A DNA stretch of 64,000 bases from Candidatus Pantoea persica (GCF_013753875.1 NZ_SMDS01000016.1:248001-312000), one strand, 5' to 3'. Shown: positions 9,611-22,972, counted from the first letter of the stretch. Notes: generated from the sequence alone by a model not told the origin. Numbers and translations are program-made.

Positions 9611-9642
9611 GCGCGCAGCAGAGCCGCCTCGCCGGCTCTGCC

Positions 9643-11117
9643 CTACCCGCCGCTACGCCTGGCTTCTACCATCGCCAGCGCCTGCCCCATTGTCATCGGC
9701 GGCTGCATCGCCGGCACCAGCGCCGCAGTCAGGGTATATATGCCGCAGGAGAACACCGCCGCCAGCTTGCCCTGCTGTCCATAGAGCGCGATAAAGGTTT
9801 TCTCCTCCAGCGAGCCGATCAGGCGGTACTCATTCCACTTCTCTGCATGGCCCAGATACTCATAGCGCGTGCCGAAGTGCGTGGTCCAGAAAAAGGGCAC
9901 GCGGTCGTACATCACGCGTCGGTCGAGCATATTGAAGGCGGCGATGCGCAGCGGCCCTTGCAGCGTCAGATAGCTGGCGATATCGCCTGCCACCCAGACG
10001 TTCTCCCGCGCGCGCAGCTGGCTGTCCACCAGCAGGCTGCCATCCTCTCGCAGCGGCAGGTCGTGAATAAAGCTGGTCGCTGGGGCGATGCAGGTCGCCA
10101 GCAGCACCACGTCCGCCTTGATGCGCTGACCATCCTGCATCCGCAGCGCGGTGACGTGATGCTCCCCTTCCAGCGCCGCCGGATCGCCATCAACGAACTG
10201 CACACCGTTGGCGCGGTACAGATCGCGGAAGTAGAGCCGACCTGCTCGCCGAACTGGCGCGCAAAGGGCAGCGGCTGACGCGCCACCACGGTGACCTCGA
10301 CGTCGCGATTGCGCAGCGCCGACGCCATCTCCATGCCGATAAATCTGTTGCCGATAATCACCAGCTGCTGGCTCTGATCGACCTCTTTCAGCAGCGCGTC
10401 CGCCTGCTGGCGCGAGCGCAGCAGATGCACGCCCGCCAGATCGCTGCCCTCCAGATCCGGACGCTGCGGCACGCCGCCGGAGGTGATCAACAGCCTGTCG
10501 TAAAACAGTGACTCGCCGTCGGCGAAGTGGATGCGCTGCTCGCGCGTATCGAGGCGCGTTACCTCGCCCTGCACGCGATCGACGTGCGGCAACATATCCT
10601 CTTTGAGAATGTGCGGCACCTCGATGATATCCATTTTGCCGGCGGGCACTTGGTCAGCGCAGTGCGATCGTAGAGCGCATCCGGCTCGCGTTCCACCATC
10701 ACCACGTTGCCTTTAAAGCCTTCGCGGCGCGGCGGGCAGCGCCGCCGCCGAGTACGGCAAAAACCGGCGCCTCACCGCCGATGCCGATGGGCGTCGCAGA
10801 GGACATCGCTTTGGGATTGAGCATCACGATGCCGTTCTCGACGCGCAGCGGATACTGCTTGAGATCGGCCAGCGCCAGCGGTTCGCACATATGGCCATCC
10901 TCCAGCGAGAACACTGCCTTATGCCACGGGCAGACCAGCTTATCGCCGCAGATGGCGCCCTGCTCCAGCAGCGCGCCCGCATGGGGGCATTTGGCCTGCT
11001 AGGCGCGGACGCTTTCTCCATCGCGGATCATCAGCAGTTCGGTATCGACAATTTTCGCCTTAGTGGGCTGGCGGTCGGGCAGATCGCGTTTAGGGCGATA
11101 ACGGGCTGATAATGCAT
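9643..11117 (-). pseudogene. Rieske-domain plus FAD-dependent oxidoreductase, broken
   Basis: From ATG 11117 (MHYQPVIAL) a Rieske [2Fe-2S] domain is readable: 'CPHAGALLEQG' and 'CPWHKAVFSLEDGHMCEPL' keep both Cys-x-His and Cys-x-x-His. An FAD/NAD-linked reductase follows in several frames: 'FYDRLLITSGGVPQRP', 'QQLVIIGNRFIGMEMASAL', 'ENVWVAGDIASYL'. The arrangement resembles AIFM3/nirD-type fused ferredoxin reductases. Breaks include an in-frame TAG before 'QAKCPHAG', a frameshift near codon 17, a lost segment between the domains near 10,650-10,700 and a shift near 10,230. It converges with proC. Confidence 0.82.
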
Positions 11118-11560
11118 GACATGGCTCCTTTCGTTGTCGTGACTGACGCGCAGCGTTCTACGGAGTCGCGTATTCCCCTACAAAAAGTAAGTGTGGCAAA
11201 GGAATCCGGCGCGCTGCGCCCGAGCAGGGAAAAAGCGGCTAAGCCCTTGTTGCATCGCCTTTTTAAAGTTTTAGCAAGTGTGAACGGGGAGGAAAACGCG
11301 ACGGTCAACCAGCGGATAACGCGCGCGGAAATAACCTTTATTTACGACGTCATAGCGGGAAATAACCTTGCAACGTGGGCGCCGCTATTTTGTCGGGCTG
11401 GCGTGACGGCGCGCGCAGGCATAACAACGCTGCATTTTTATTACCGCCCGCGCAGAATGGCGCATTATAAACAGGCGGTCCTTAACCTGATGCGCGGGCG
11501 ACGGGCGCGCTGAAGCACGCTTTATTTAAACTCAGGCTATACAACGCGTCGATAAGAGAA
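11118..11560. other. Intergenic region, no recognisable gene
   Basis: About 440 bases between the Rieske-FAD remnant and psiF. In E. coli adrA (dgcC) lies between proC and psiF; nothing here can be aligned to it. An open frame at 11112-11513 on the plus strand has no family resemblance and I do not treat it as a gene. Confidence 0.4.
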
Positions 11561-11583
11561 ACACGGCCGGACACTAGCCGTGT
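11561..11583 (-). terminator. Hairpin downstream of psiF
   Basis: ACACGGC at 11561-11567 pairs with GCCGTGT at 11577-11583 and, read on the minus strand, is followed by a short T-rich run (TTTCTCTTAT). It sits a few bases beyond the psiF stop, so it probably ends psiF transcription. Confidence 0.5.
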
Positions 11584-11594
11584 CAGATAAGCCC

Positions 11595-11901
11595 TCAGGC
11601 TTTTTTCAGGCAACCGCTCATAAAGGATTTACGCGTGTCGCCGCTGAGGTTTTTCTCGCCAGCCTCGCTATTGCAGCGTTTCATTTTTACCTGCTGCGGC
11701 GTCATGCTGGCCATTTTGCTCTCTCTTCAGGCATTCGCTTATAAAGGATTTATGCGCGTCGCCCTTAAGGTTTTGCGTAGTGGCGTGCTGATTGCACTGG
11801 ACCATTTTCTGCTGCTGCGCGGTTTTATCGGCGGCCTGCGCCACGCTCAAGCCGCTGACCAGCAATGCCGCCATCATCACCGCTGATAAAGACTTTTTCA
11901 T
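11595..11901 (-). pseudogene. psiF: PsiF, phosphate-starvation-inducible protein, frameshifted between repeats
   Basis: The product has a signal peptide ('MKKSLSAVMMAALLVSGLSV', cleavage after AQA) and the PsiF repeat 'QQQKMVQCNQHATTQNLKGD...FISECLK'. The second copy, 'QQVKMKRCNSEAGEKNLSGD...FMSGCLKKA', lies in another frame, ending at TGA 11595-11597, so one or two bases were lost or gained near 11,680-11,710. PsiF is a small periplasmic protein made with alkaline phosphatase in E. coli; phoA is absent here. A truncated one-repeat protein could still be made. Confidence 0.82.
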
Positions 11902-11999
11902 TGCCTGAATCCTCCGGGGAAATAGACTGTTAAGACTGGCACGAAATGAAGTACGCGGCATCGCCATTTACCAGTGAGCAGCGTGCTCTACCGCTGTTT

Positions 12000-12254
12000 T
12001 CAGACGCGCGGATGCGTTAGCAGCTTATCCAGATAATTACGTAACAGCAGCGCATCCTGATGGTGCGTGCTGTCGCCCGAATTGCGCATGGAATTATCGA
12101 TACCGGAGGCAATGGCATGCTGCTGCTCCGGCTCCAGCTTGCGCAGCATCGCCGTGACAACAATTTCCAGCGCTTCCACCTGCGCCACCAGCTCTTTTGA
12201 CTCTTCCTCTTTTTCCGCCAGATTTACCAGTAATTCCGCAATAAGGTTTTTCAT
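12000..12254 (-). CDS. iraP: IraP, anti-adaptor protecting RpoS
   Basis: An 84-residue protein starting MKNLIAELLVNLAEKEEESK and containing 'VAQVEALEIVVTAMLR' and the end 'LLRNYLDKLLTHP', matching E. coli IraP along its length (86 residues). The first half is a heptad-rich coiled coil. IraP binds RssB and blocks delivery of sigma S to ClpXP, in E. coli in response to phosphate and magnesium starvation. It is intact, at the usual place beside the phoA-psiF locus. Confidence 0.9.
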   Translation of the reverse strand: MKNLIAELLVNLAEKEEESKELVAQVEALEIVVTAMLRKLEPEQQHAIASGIDNSMRNSGDSTHHQDALLLRNYLDKLLTHPRV

Positions 12255-12463
12255 GCCCTTGTCTCACCGATAAATAAAAGCAGAAGTTAGCATCCGATAA
12301 AATAAAAAAACGGCCTTTTTCGCCGATTTTATCCAGCAAGAAATAATGAATTTTATTGCGGGGGAAGGTAAAGATTTTATTCAAAGCAGGCGAAACGTTT
12401 AACGGCCATTTAAGTCAACGATAAAGCGTTTTCGCCCGTAATTAAGGTTGGCGCAGTTAAAAA

Positions 12464-12583
12464 TTAGCGTGGGCCGGCGAAACCGTGTCCGTGACCGCCC
12501 CAGCCGCCCGGAGGCGGGAAAATACAACCGCTCAGGGCGGTAACCAGCGCCACGACGGCGGCCACTTTAACTAAACGTACCAT
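12464..12583 (-). CDS. Small Gly/His-rich lipoprotein
   Basis: A 39-residue protein starting MVRLVKVAAVVALVTALSGC; the lipobox LSGC puts the acylated Cys at residue 20. The remaining mature part is 'IFPPPGGWGGHGHGFAGPR', rich in Gly, His and Pro. Similar short lipoproteins occur in enterobacteria without known function; the His-rich tail might bind metal, which is speculation. The ATG at 12583 is the only start that gives a signal peptide. Confidence 0.65.
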   Translation of the reverse strand: MVRLVKVAAVVALVTALSGCIFPPPGGWGGHGHGFAGPR

Positions 12584-12614
12584 AACAACCTCAGGATGAA
12601 TGAAAACGGGCTGA

Positions 12615-15866
<3,252 letters not shown>

Positions 15867-15879
15867 TCGCCGTATCTGC

Positions 15880-17056
15880 GGGCTGCGCCAGCAGCGTGCG
15901 CGGACGGCGGTAAAAGCGCTTGAGCAGCACCACGTTTATCAGCACCACCAGCGCAGTGGCGAAGAAGACCCAGCGGTAGCCGATCAGCGCCGAGACAGCC
16001 GCGCCAAGCAGCGGCCCGGCGACGTTGCCGAGATACATAAAGGACTGGTTGTAGCCGAAGATACGGCCGGTGATGTTGTCGCGGGAGTGGCGCACCAGCA
16101 GCGTATGCACCGCAGGCATTATCGCGCCGTCGGCGAAGCCGAGCAGAAAGCGCAGGATGCCCAGCTACGTGGCGCTGGTGACGAAGGACATGGCGATCAG
16201 CAGTGGTGACGCCACCATGGTCGCCAGCAGAATGCGCTGCGTGCCGATGCAATCCCCCAGCCTGCCGAGACGCGGCGCGGCGATCACGCCGCTGAGGAAG
16301 GCGATATTCTCTGCGGTCGGCGCCAGCTCGCGCACAAACAGCGTCAGGATCAGGTTCACCGAACCGTTGCACATCTGATAACCATGGTGGTCACGAACAG
16401 GCAGAGCATCAGCCTGGGGTTATCGAGCGAGGCGAACACCTCGCGGCCGCTCAGCTTATCCTTCTTGCTGATCGGGGTGTAGCCGGTCTCTTTAATCAGG
16501 AACCGCGTCACCAGAAAGCTGATCAGCAGCAGCACGGCGGTAACTATAAATACCATACGTAGCCCGACCCAGTCGGCGAGCAGGCCGCCCAGCATCGGTA
16601 CGAGGATCACGCCGCCGATCTAGCCGGTGGAGACGCAGCTCAGTGCCCAGCCGCTGCGGTCGCACGGCACCTGCGCAGCCACCAGCGCCATCGCGTTGGG
16701 AATGTAGCCGAAGGTCAGCCCCATCAGCGCACACAGCAGCAGCTGCTGCCAGGCCTGGGTGACGAACGCCTGCAGCAGGATCACCACGCCCATGCCAGAT
16801 GCCGCGCGCAGCAACATCAGCTTGCGCCCTTTGCGGTCGGCCAGGCTGCCCCACAGCGGCGCGACAGCGGCGGAAACGATGAAGGTGACGCTAAAGGCCC
16901 CGCCCAGACGCTGAGCGTATCGCCACCGGCGACACCGAGCTGTTCGATATAGAGCGGCAGAAAGGGAATGATCTGGCTGATGGCGAGCCCGGTAAAAAAG
17001 CAGCCGAACCAGACCGAGAAGAGATTAATTTTCCAGGACTCGATTTTGCGTGGCAT
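15880..17056 (-). pseudogene. mdtG: MdtG-like multidrug efflux transporter (MFS), broken
   Basis: From ATG 17056 (MPRKIESWKINLFSVWFGCF) the twelve-helix MFS layout is readable across several frames: the signature 'WGSLADRKGRKLMLLRAASG', 'ALMGLTFGYIPNAMALVAAQ', '[17 protein letters not shown]', '[20 protein letters not shown]'. The closest match I recall is MdtG (YceE). Breaks: frameshifts near 16,900 and 16,370, in-frame TAG near 16,621 ('STG*IGG') and near 16,165 ('SAT*LGILRF', usually Gln), and a missing segment around helix 8. The 3' end overlaps the end of lacZ, so both native stops appear lost in one deletion. Confidence 0.82.
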
Positions 17057-17131
17057 CTGTAAGCAGGCGGTAGCGACGGGAAGCGCTAGTTTAGCAACGC
17101 CCCGCCGCCGCCGAATGACAAAACATGGCAC

Positions 17132-17475
17132 ACGCGGAAAAAAACCGTTTTACGCTGAGCCAGCCCCATTTCGCTGAGGCAAATCGTCTCTCAGGGCGCT
17201 TTTTCAGTGATTTCAGATCGCTTTTTTAACGCTGCGTCACATATTGCCCGGCCTTGTGTCAGCAAAGATAAAAAAATATGTCAGGCTGTTACTGACAAGT
17301 TTTCGCGCGGCTTCTGTGTTTAACAAATCGCCAGTTTTTCGCTGGTGAGGGTGTGCCGTTCTGGCCACGCTTCCGCCACTTCCCGTCGCGTCGAGGTCCA
17401 CAGTTCAAATCCTGTCGAATGTCACGCTGCGCACGTAGATCGTGATATGCGCACCGTCGCCTTGGCAGGAGAGAG
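17132..17475. other. Intergenic region between mdtG and the YmgB-like gene
   Basis: About 340 bases. It must contain the divergent promoters of mdtG and of the gene at 17476, but no clear -35/-10 pair, operator or small RNA was recognised. Confidence 0.35.
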
Positions 17476-17754
17476 ATGAGCGCTCAAAATAGTGCCAGCC
17501 GTGCCATTGTGGACTATTTCAACAGTCCCGCCTGGCACGCCCCACAGGAGTCCGATCTGCTGGCGATGATCCTGCGCGAACTGATGGAGGCAGGACAGCC
17601 GGTGACCAACAAGGCGGTAATTGCGCGCGTCATTGAGCGGCTGGAGGTCGAAGGCGATGCGCGACGGCGGCAAAACTATCGCCAGCTGCTGGCGCAGCTG
17701 ATGGATAAGCCGCCCGACGAAGAAGCAAAAAAATTTCCGCCGAAGCGGGAATAA
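17476..17754 (+). CDS. YmgB/AriR/YcgZ-family biofilm regulator
   Basis: A 92-residue protein preceded by an AGGAGAG ribosome site. The central part 'ESDLLAMILRELMEAGQPVTNKAVIARVIERLEVEGDARR' is the helical YmgB/YcgZ family core; the C-terminus is charged (ends 'KKFPPKRE'). Family members are small dimeric connectors; in E. coli some act on the Rcs phosphorelay through BluF/BluR and affect biofilm and acid resistance. The frame is undamaged. Which paralogue it represents cannot be said. Confidence 0.72.
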   Translation: MSAQNSASRAIVDYFNSPAWHAPQESDLLAMILRELMEAGQPVTNKAVIARVIERLEVEGDARRRQNYRQLLAQLMDKPPDEEAKKFPPKRE

Positions 17755-17861
17755 ACAAGACGAGCATTGATAGAGAGTGACGAGAAAATTTCTTTTCCGC
17801 CTCTATACTCTCTGGCGGCAGTGACAACCAAATGACAGTGCGACGGCTTTTTTATGACGCG

Positions 17862-18155
17862 TCAGCCGCAATACACTTTGGTGATGGTGTCGCTCTTGTC
17901 GGCGAGGAAATTAAGGCGGCGCAGATTGAAGTCCATGGTCACGGTGCTGTTCCACGGGATGGCGCGTACCGGCGTGTCGAAACGCAGGCTGCTGACGGCA
18001 CTGAGCGGCTTGCCGACGTAGCTCTGGTATTGCGAGGCGCCGCAGGTGTCGCTTTCCGCGTCCGCACCAGCCGCCGTTTCAGGTTTGCTGCTCGACTGGC
18101 AGGCGGTCAAGGCGAACAGACCCAGCGCCAGCAGTGCTTTTCCATACTCTTTCAC
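17862..18155 (-). CDS. Lipoprotein with peptidase inhibitor I78 domain
   Basis: A 97-residue protein. The signal peptide 'MKEYGKALLALGLFALTAC' has lipobox LTAC with Cys at 19. After a Ser/Ala-rich linker comes the I78 inhibitor pattern: 'YQSYVGKPLSAV', 'RAIPWNSTVTMDFNLRRLNF', 'TKVYCG' at the end. I78 proteins are small extracytoplasmic inhibitors of serine peptidases. The 'DFNLRRLN' segment equals the family D-x-N-x-x-RLN signature. It is complete. Confidence 0.78.
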   Translation of the reverse strand: MKEYGKALLALGLFALTACQSSSKPETAAGADAESDTCGASQYQSYVGKPLSAVSSLRFDTPVRAIPWNSTVTMDFNLRRLNFLADKSDTITKVYCG

Positions 18156-18360
18156 GTTTTCTCCTCATAACTTGGGCTTTACTCGCCCCAGAGAGTAAGC
18201 AAAGCCTCGCCGCAGGCTTAACCCACAGAGCAGAAAAAGGTTATCGCCGCTTACTGATCAGCTGCGATGCGCCTCACATTTTTTCGGATAAATCGCACGT
18301 CCTGTACAAAATCCAGGCATCCGGCGGCTATAATTATTAAGACTTTTCTTAGGAGGATAT

Positions 18361-18426
18361 ATGGAACTTGCAATTTTTATGGGCTTTGCCGCTCTGATGA
18401 CCCCCGTTGCGGTTAAAGTTCGTTAA
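18361..18426 (+). CDS. Putative 21-residue hydrophobic small protein
   Basis: A strong AGGAGG site lies six bases before ATG 18361. The product, MELAIFMGFAALMTPVAVKV plus Arg, would be a single short membrane helix with a basic end. I do not recognise the family. The evidence is the ribosome site and the helix; enterobacteria have many such small membrane proteins. Confidence 0.4.
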   Translation: MELAIFMGFAALMTPVAVKVR

Positions 18427-18433
18427 GCCCGTA

Positions 18434-20660
18434 TCAAGACGCGAGAGTCCCTCTCTCCAGAAGCGCAGGATCGATCTTTAGCCCGCTAAAGGGAAAGGTT
18501 TTCAGATAGCCTAGCGTGGCGTAGCCGGTGCCAAAATCATCCACCGTCAGCCGCACGCCAAGGGCGCGCAGCTCCTGCATCACCGCCAGCGCCTGCTGTG
18601 GATGGGTAAAGGTGACGTTCTCCGTTATCTCCAGCTCCAGCCGCGTGGCGGGCAGCCCGCTGCTGGCCAGCACGCGGGCGACGCGCTGCGTCAAATCAGT
18701 GGTGCAGAATTCCAGCGGCGAGATATTCACCGACACATAGCGATCGTCGCCCCAGCCGCTGGCGTCGCAGCAGGCGCGTGCTAGCACCCAGTCGCTGACG
18801 GCAGCGATCAGCCCCATATCTTCCGCCAGCGGGATAAGGCGATCCGGCGGGACGAGCCGCCCCGGCCCCGGCCGCCAGCGGATCAGCGCCTCCGCGCCCT
18901 CCAGCCTGCCGCCCTGCAGCTGGTAGTGCAGAAAAACTCCTCGTTGCGCAGCCCCTTGCTCGTGCTGGCTGGCCATATCGCTGGCATAGCGCACCCAGCG
19001 GTTGCGGCCCGCCGCGCGCTTCGTTCAGGGCCATATCGGACATGCGCAGCAGCGCCTCGGTATGGCTGGCGTCCTGCGGAGCGCAGGTGACGCCGATGCT
19101 GTCGGTGAGGTAGTGGGTGTGCTGATCGGTGTAGATAGGCTGCTGCAACGCATACAGCAGCCGGGCGCAGCGCCACCACCTGCACGTCGCTCTCCTGCAT
19201 CACCAGCGCAAACTCGTTGTCTCCCAGCCGCGCCGCCAGCTCGTGCGCGCGACGCTGCGCCATCTGATTCAGCACCCAGTCTCCTGCCGATGTCCCCATG
19301 TGTCGTTGAGCGATCTGATCGAGATCGAGGCTGACGATCGCCAGCGGCTGCGCCTGGTGCGGCGGCTCCAGATAGCGCGTCAGAAACTCCCGCAGCTGAA
19401 GGCGATTCGACAGCCCGGTCAGCGCATCGTGGCACGACAGGAACAGAATGCACGCCTCCGCCTCCATCCCCTGGGTAATGTTCGATACCGTGCCCCGGAA
19501 GCCGGCGCGCCGCCCCTGATGCCAGATGGTTTTCACCACCAGCTGGCCGATGCGCCGCTCTCCCTGCGCGCTCATAAACTGGCAGCGCAGCGGCGCCAGC
19601 GCGCTGCTCTCCTGCTGCTTCAGCCAGGCGACCAGCGAATGGCTGGGATGGGTCAGCAGCTGGTCGAGGTGCGCGCCGGTCCAGTCGGCGATCCGGTGGC
19701 CGGTGACGCGCTGGAAGCAGGCGGAGAGATAGATCAGGCGCCCCTTCTCATCGGTCTCTCAGATCCAGTCAGGGCCGCCTCGGCCAGATCGCGAAAGCGC
19801 GCCTCGCTGTCTGCCAGCTCCTGCTGGCTGAGCATCAGCATGGCGAAGCGCCGGTCAGAGAGCACGGAGTTGTGCAGCGCGTGGCGGCTGACGCGCCGCG
19901 CAATCCAGCCGGTCAACAGCACCATCGCCGCCAAGATCGGCAACAGCAGCGTCAGCAGGTGCGCGCCTGGCCGCTTCGGCTGCCAGCACTGCACCACCTG
20001 CTCGCCCTCCATCACTCCTAGCGACATATATAGCTGCCGCTGCGCAGCGCCCAGACATCCAGCGTCTTGCCCAGCGCCTCCAGTCTGGCCAGCGTAAAGC
20101 GATAGACAAAAATCAGCACCGACGGCGGCCCTGCTACCGCGGGAAAGTAGGCAACTTTGCCCATGGTGATGGACGCCGCCTGTTGCAGCCCGCGCGCGTC
20201 GCGCAGTAGCACGGTGCTCTGCGTCCCCAGCCACGCCTCCAGCGGCATGTCGGCCATCTGACCGTTAATCACGGCATAGCGCGTTTGTCCCGCGCTATCC
20301 ATCACGAACACGCCCTCATAGTGGTATTTGTTGAACAGATCGGGCCCAAGGTTCTCTTCCTCCCGGGCCCAGTCAGTGGGTATTCAGTGTAACGTGCAGA
20401 TTACGCTACGCCTCTCCCCAGAAGGCGTAGTCGCGCACGTCGGTCAGCATCTCCTCCTGTCTCGTCTGCCACGCCTGCCGCAGCAGCTGGCGGTCGCGCT
20501 CCGTTACCTCACTATCCTGGCGCTGGCCGATCAGAATCGCCATCAGCACGGAAAGCAGCAGCGAGAGGATGCACAGGCTGCGTCGTGTGGTGCGCAGAGT
20601 GCGGTTTTCCGTCGCTAGCGCAATAGGATGCGACGGCGACGCCGGGTTCACAAAAGTCAT
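18434..20660 (-). pseudogene. CHASE4-PAS-GGDEF-EAL cyclic-di-GMP protein, broken
   Basis: From ATG 20660 a membrane helix ('SLCILSLLLSVLMAILIG') precedes a CHASE4-like sensor ('EGVFVMDSAGQTRYAVING'), a second helix near 19,930, a PAS-like segment, a GGDEF region ('CHDALTGLSNRLQLREFLTR', then the degenerate 'RLGDNEFALVMQ' in place of GGDEF), and most of an EAL domain ('SVNISPLEFCTTDLTQRVAR', 'LELEITENVTF', 'LTVDDFGTGYATLGYL'). The EAL motif itself falls in a frameshifted part ('LEGAEALIRWRPG' still shows E-A-L). At least five frame changes and a nonsense codon near 20,400 break it, and the EAL C-terminus is missing. Confidence 0.85.
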
Positions 20661-20877
20661 CAGAGGCTCACAGCAAAGCGGTAAAATCGGACCGGGCGGA
20701 GGGCTGCCGTCAGCGGGCGCAGACCGGACTCAAATCTGTCTACCGGGTTATCGGCGCAGGGCGGCGCGGTTTTAGCCTGGCAGCGGAATTTCCTGCGGCG
20801 AGTTTGTACGCGTGCCCTCCTCGACAGGGATCGTGCGCATTGCTACTATGCGCTTTCCTTCGATAGCTGGGGCGCCT

Positions 20878-21525
20878 ATGAACACCAATTCCGACAGAGT
20901 GACGTTGACGCTGTTCTACGTCGGCAGCTTTGTGGTCTATTACCTCGTGACGATGCTGATAACGCTGTTTCCTAACTACGGCGCGCTGCGTAATAACGGG
21001 CTGCTGGTGCCGGTGCTCTGCCTGTTTGAATTCGCCGTAATCTATCCGCTCTACCGTTTCTACTGCCAGCGCCGCAGCGATCTGCCACTGGGCGAGCTGC
21101 GCATTCGCCAGACGCTGCTGTTTATTTTCGCGCTGTTTGTGCTGATGGCGGCGCAGACCCAGTTCCTGCAGCCTGAAGGCTGGCTGGTGGAGCAGGCGCA
21201 GCAGGGCCACAATTCGCTGCTGATCCTGTTGCTGACCGCCGTCCTGCTGGCACCGGTGTTTGAAGAGGTGCTGTTTCGCGGCTTTCTGTTGCAGGGGTTT
21301 TTACTGTGGGCACCGCGCAGCCGCTTCGCCTGTATGCTGCTCACCTCGCTGCTGTTCGCCGCCATGCACACGCAGTATGTGCATCTGGAGACGCTGGTGG
21401 CGCTGACGCTCTTTTCGCTGTTGCTCTGCTATGCCCGCCTGCGCAGTAACAGCCTGACGCTGCCGATCTTTTTGCATACCCTCAATAACCTAATCGCGCT
21501 GCTGCCCGCCTGGTTTTTTTCCTGA
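20878..21525 (+). CDS. CPBP-family intramembrane metalloprotease
   Basis: A complete 215-residue, very hydrophobic protein with about seven membrane helices. The CAAX protease/bacteriocin-processing motifs are present: 'FEEVLFRGFLL' (Glu129, Glu130, Arg134), 'AAMHTQYVH' (His164) and 'FLHTLNN' near the C-terminus. Members cleave or sense proteins in the inner membrane; the substrate of this one is unknown. ATG 20878 is preferred over a longer upstream frame because it precedes the first hydrophobic helix directly. Confidence 0.85.
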   Translation: MNTNSDRVTLTLFYVGSFVVYYLVTMLITLFPNYGALRNNGLLVPVLCLFEFAVIYPLYRFYCQRRSDLPLGELRIRQTLLFIFALFVLMAAQTQFLQPEGWLVEQAQQGHNSLLILLLTAVLLAPVFEEVLFRGFLLQGFLLWAPRSRFACMLLTSLLFAAMHTQYVHLETLVALTLFSLLLCYARLRSNSLTLPIFLHTLNNLIALLPAWFFS

Positions 21526-21642
21526 ATCCGTCCACCGCCCAGACTGGCAATACCGCTTCGCCGCCATTGTCTATACTGGATCGTAAAAAGGACAATAAGC
21601 ATCACTATCCGTACCAACGATACCGTGTAAAGGAGTCGAGCC

Positions 21643-21813
21643 ATGTTGATTGGATTTGTGTTGTTAGTGAGCGCTTGCGGCCACGACGCCTGCGATGCGC
21701 TGCCGGTATCGGAGCGCATCTACCCGACAAAAGCGGCCTGCGAAAGCATGGCGGATCGGATTTATAAAGTGCGGCCCAACGTGGTCTTGCTCTGCGGCGA
21801 AGTGCATCGTTAA
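21643..21813 (+). CDS. Small exported cysteine-containing protein
   Basis: A 56-residue product after an AGGAG site. The N-terminus 'MLIGFVLLVSACGHDACDAL' could be a short lipoprotein signal (VSAC, Cys 12) or a membrane anchor. The rest contains three more Cys ('DACDAL', 'KAACESMAD', 'VVLLCGEVH'), a pattern seen in small enterobacterial hypotheticals. No function is known. The frame is clean. Confidence 0.55.
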   Translation: MLIGFVLLVSACGHDACDALPVSERIYPTKAACESMADRIYKVRPNVVLLCGEVHR

Positions 21814-21921
21814 TCATGTCCAGCCGCGGCGCAGGGGAAAAAAGAGGCGGCTTTAACGTTGCAGCCTGCGCCATCAGCGTTAAAAATATAAGCTGTTTTA
21901 ACTATTTTCTGTGTGAGCCCC

Positions 21922-22158
21922 ATGAAAACACCACGCCCCCGTCGTCCGGCTGGACGCTGGGTCTATTATATTTTGTATGACGGCATTCTCTGGCCCTGCC
22001 CGGTACGCTGGGAGTGGGAGAGCAGCTACGGCGACTGGCTGCCGTTTTATTATTCGCCAACCTTTGAGTTTGTCGCCGGCGATCCCGGCAAAGCGTACCG
22101 CATTGCCCGTAGCAACGTGCGCACGAAGCGGCATGAGGGAATGCGGGAGTATGTGTGA
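21922..22158 (+). CDS. Hypothetical aromatic-rich protein
   Basis: A 78-residue frame from ATG 21922 (a GTG at 21913 would add three residues). It begins basic ('MKTPRPRRPAGRW') and is rich in Tyr and Trp ('VYYILYDGILWPCPVRWEWE'), with no signal peptide or membrane helix. I recognise no family. It is listed because the composition is protein-like and the flanking genes do not overlap it. Confidence 0.4.
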   Translation: MKTPRPRRPAGRWVYYILYDGILWPCPVRWEWESSYGDWLPFYYSPTFEFVAGDPGKAYRIARSNVRTKRHEGMREYV

Positions 22159-22205
22159 CGGCGCTTAACGCGCGGCGGCGCCAGTCAGGGCGCGACCCAT
22201 GGCAG

Positions 22206-22396
22206 CTAGGAGGCGGTCATCAGGTAGAGGAATAATTCCAGCGCCAGTACCACCATCACCAGCACGCCCAGCCGGTGGCGGCTGATCCAGTTCTTCAGCC
22301 CCATATCATTGCAGCCCAGCGAATCAGCATCAGCGCGCCGCAGATACAGAGCAGCACCATCTTCCAGTGTTTTTTCGCCGTCAGATATTTCGCCAC
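22206..22396 (-). pseudogene. Small two-helix membrane protein, frameshifted
   Basis: A GGAGGG site precedes GTG 22396. The first frame reads MAKYLTAKKHWKMVLLCICG, then 'ALMLIRWAAMIWG' and a TGA. Another frame continues with 'LKNWISRHRLGVLVMVVLAL' and 'ELFLYLMTAS' to the stop at 22206. Together they would form a protein of about 62 residues with two helices, so a one-base change probably split it. The first 33 residues could also be a complete gene. Family unknown. Confidence 0.4.
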
Positions 22397-22414
22397 GCCT
22401 ACCCTCCTTCCGTA

Positions 22415-22443
22415 GAAAGAAAAGATGCGCCGTCGGGCGCATC
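22415..22443 (-). terminator. Rho-independent terminator
   Basis: GATGCGCC (22424-22431) pairs with GGCGCATC (22436-22443) around a four-base loop; on the minus strand it is followed by TTTTCTTTC. It lies about 70 bases beyond the osmC stop and upstream of the small membrane gene, so it most likely ends osmC. Confidence 0.7.
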
Positions 22444-22511
22444 CAGTGCGGTTCCTCAGAACCGATATGAGTCAGCATAGCGCGGCCGCCCTTCCTGGGC
22501 GACCTGCTGGA

Positions 22512-22928
22512 TCAATTATTCAGGGTATAGTCGAGCGTGATCTCGGCGTTCGGCATCTGAGAAACCGAGCAGTCCGCTTTCGCTTTTTGAATAATCTCGT
22601 CGAATTCGGCGCTGTCGACGCCCAGCAGGCTGATGGTGCTGTTCAGCACCACTTTGGTAATGGCGAAATCTTCGCCTTTTTTATCCAGCGAGACATCGGC
22701 GGCAGTATTGATGCTTTGCAGCTTATGGCCAGCATCAGCGACAGAGCCATCGAGAAACAGGCGGCGTGCGCCGCGCCGGTCAGCTCTCCCAGTTTGGTGC
22801 CCTCCGCGCCTTCGAAGCGGGTGTTAAAGCCATAAGGAGTCAGGCTCAGCACGCCGCTCTCGGTGCTGATGGTGCCTTTGCCTTTAATATCCCTTCCCAG
22901 TGCGCCGATCCTTTCTTGTGAATAGCAT
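22512..22928 (-). pseudogene. osmC: OsmC peroxidase, frameshifted at codon 2
   Basis: OsmC is a cytoplasmic thiol peroxidase for organic hydroperoxides. Recognisable parts are 'IHKKGSAHWEG', 'GTISTESGVLSLTPYGFNTR', 'ELTGAAHAACFSMALSLML' (catalytic Cys) and 'FDEIIQKAKADCSVSQMPN' (second Cys). One base is missing within codon 2 (ATGCTATT where ATG-ACT-ATT is expected), another in the GGG-GAT region, and a third near 22,725. Both catalytic cysteines are still encoded, but not in one frame. Confidence 0.88.
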
Positions 22929-22972
22929 CTGATACCTCCTGTTGGTAAAGAGTGAGTAAGTATAGACAAGGC

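Noticed and set aside
11112..11513. Open frame in the proC-psiF interval
   Set aside because: No family resemblance and overlap with the Rieske gene start; probably chance.
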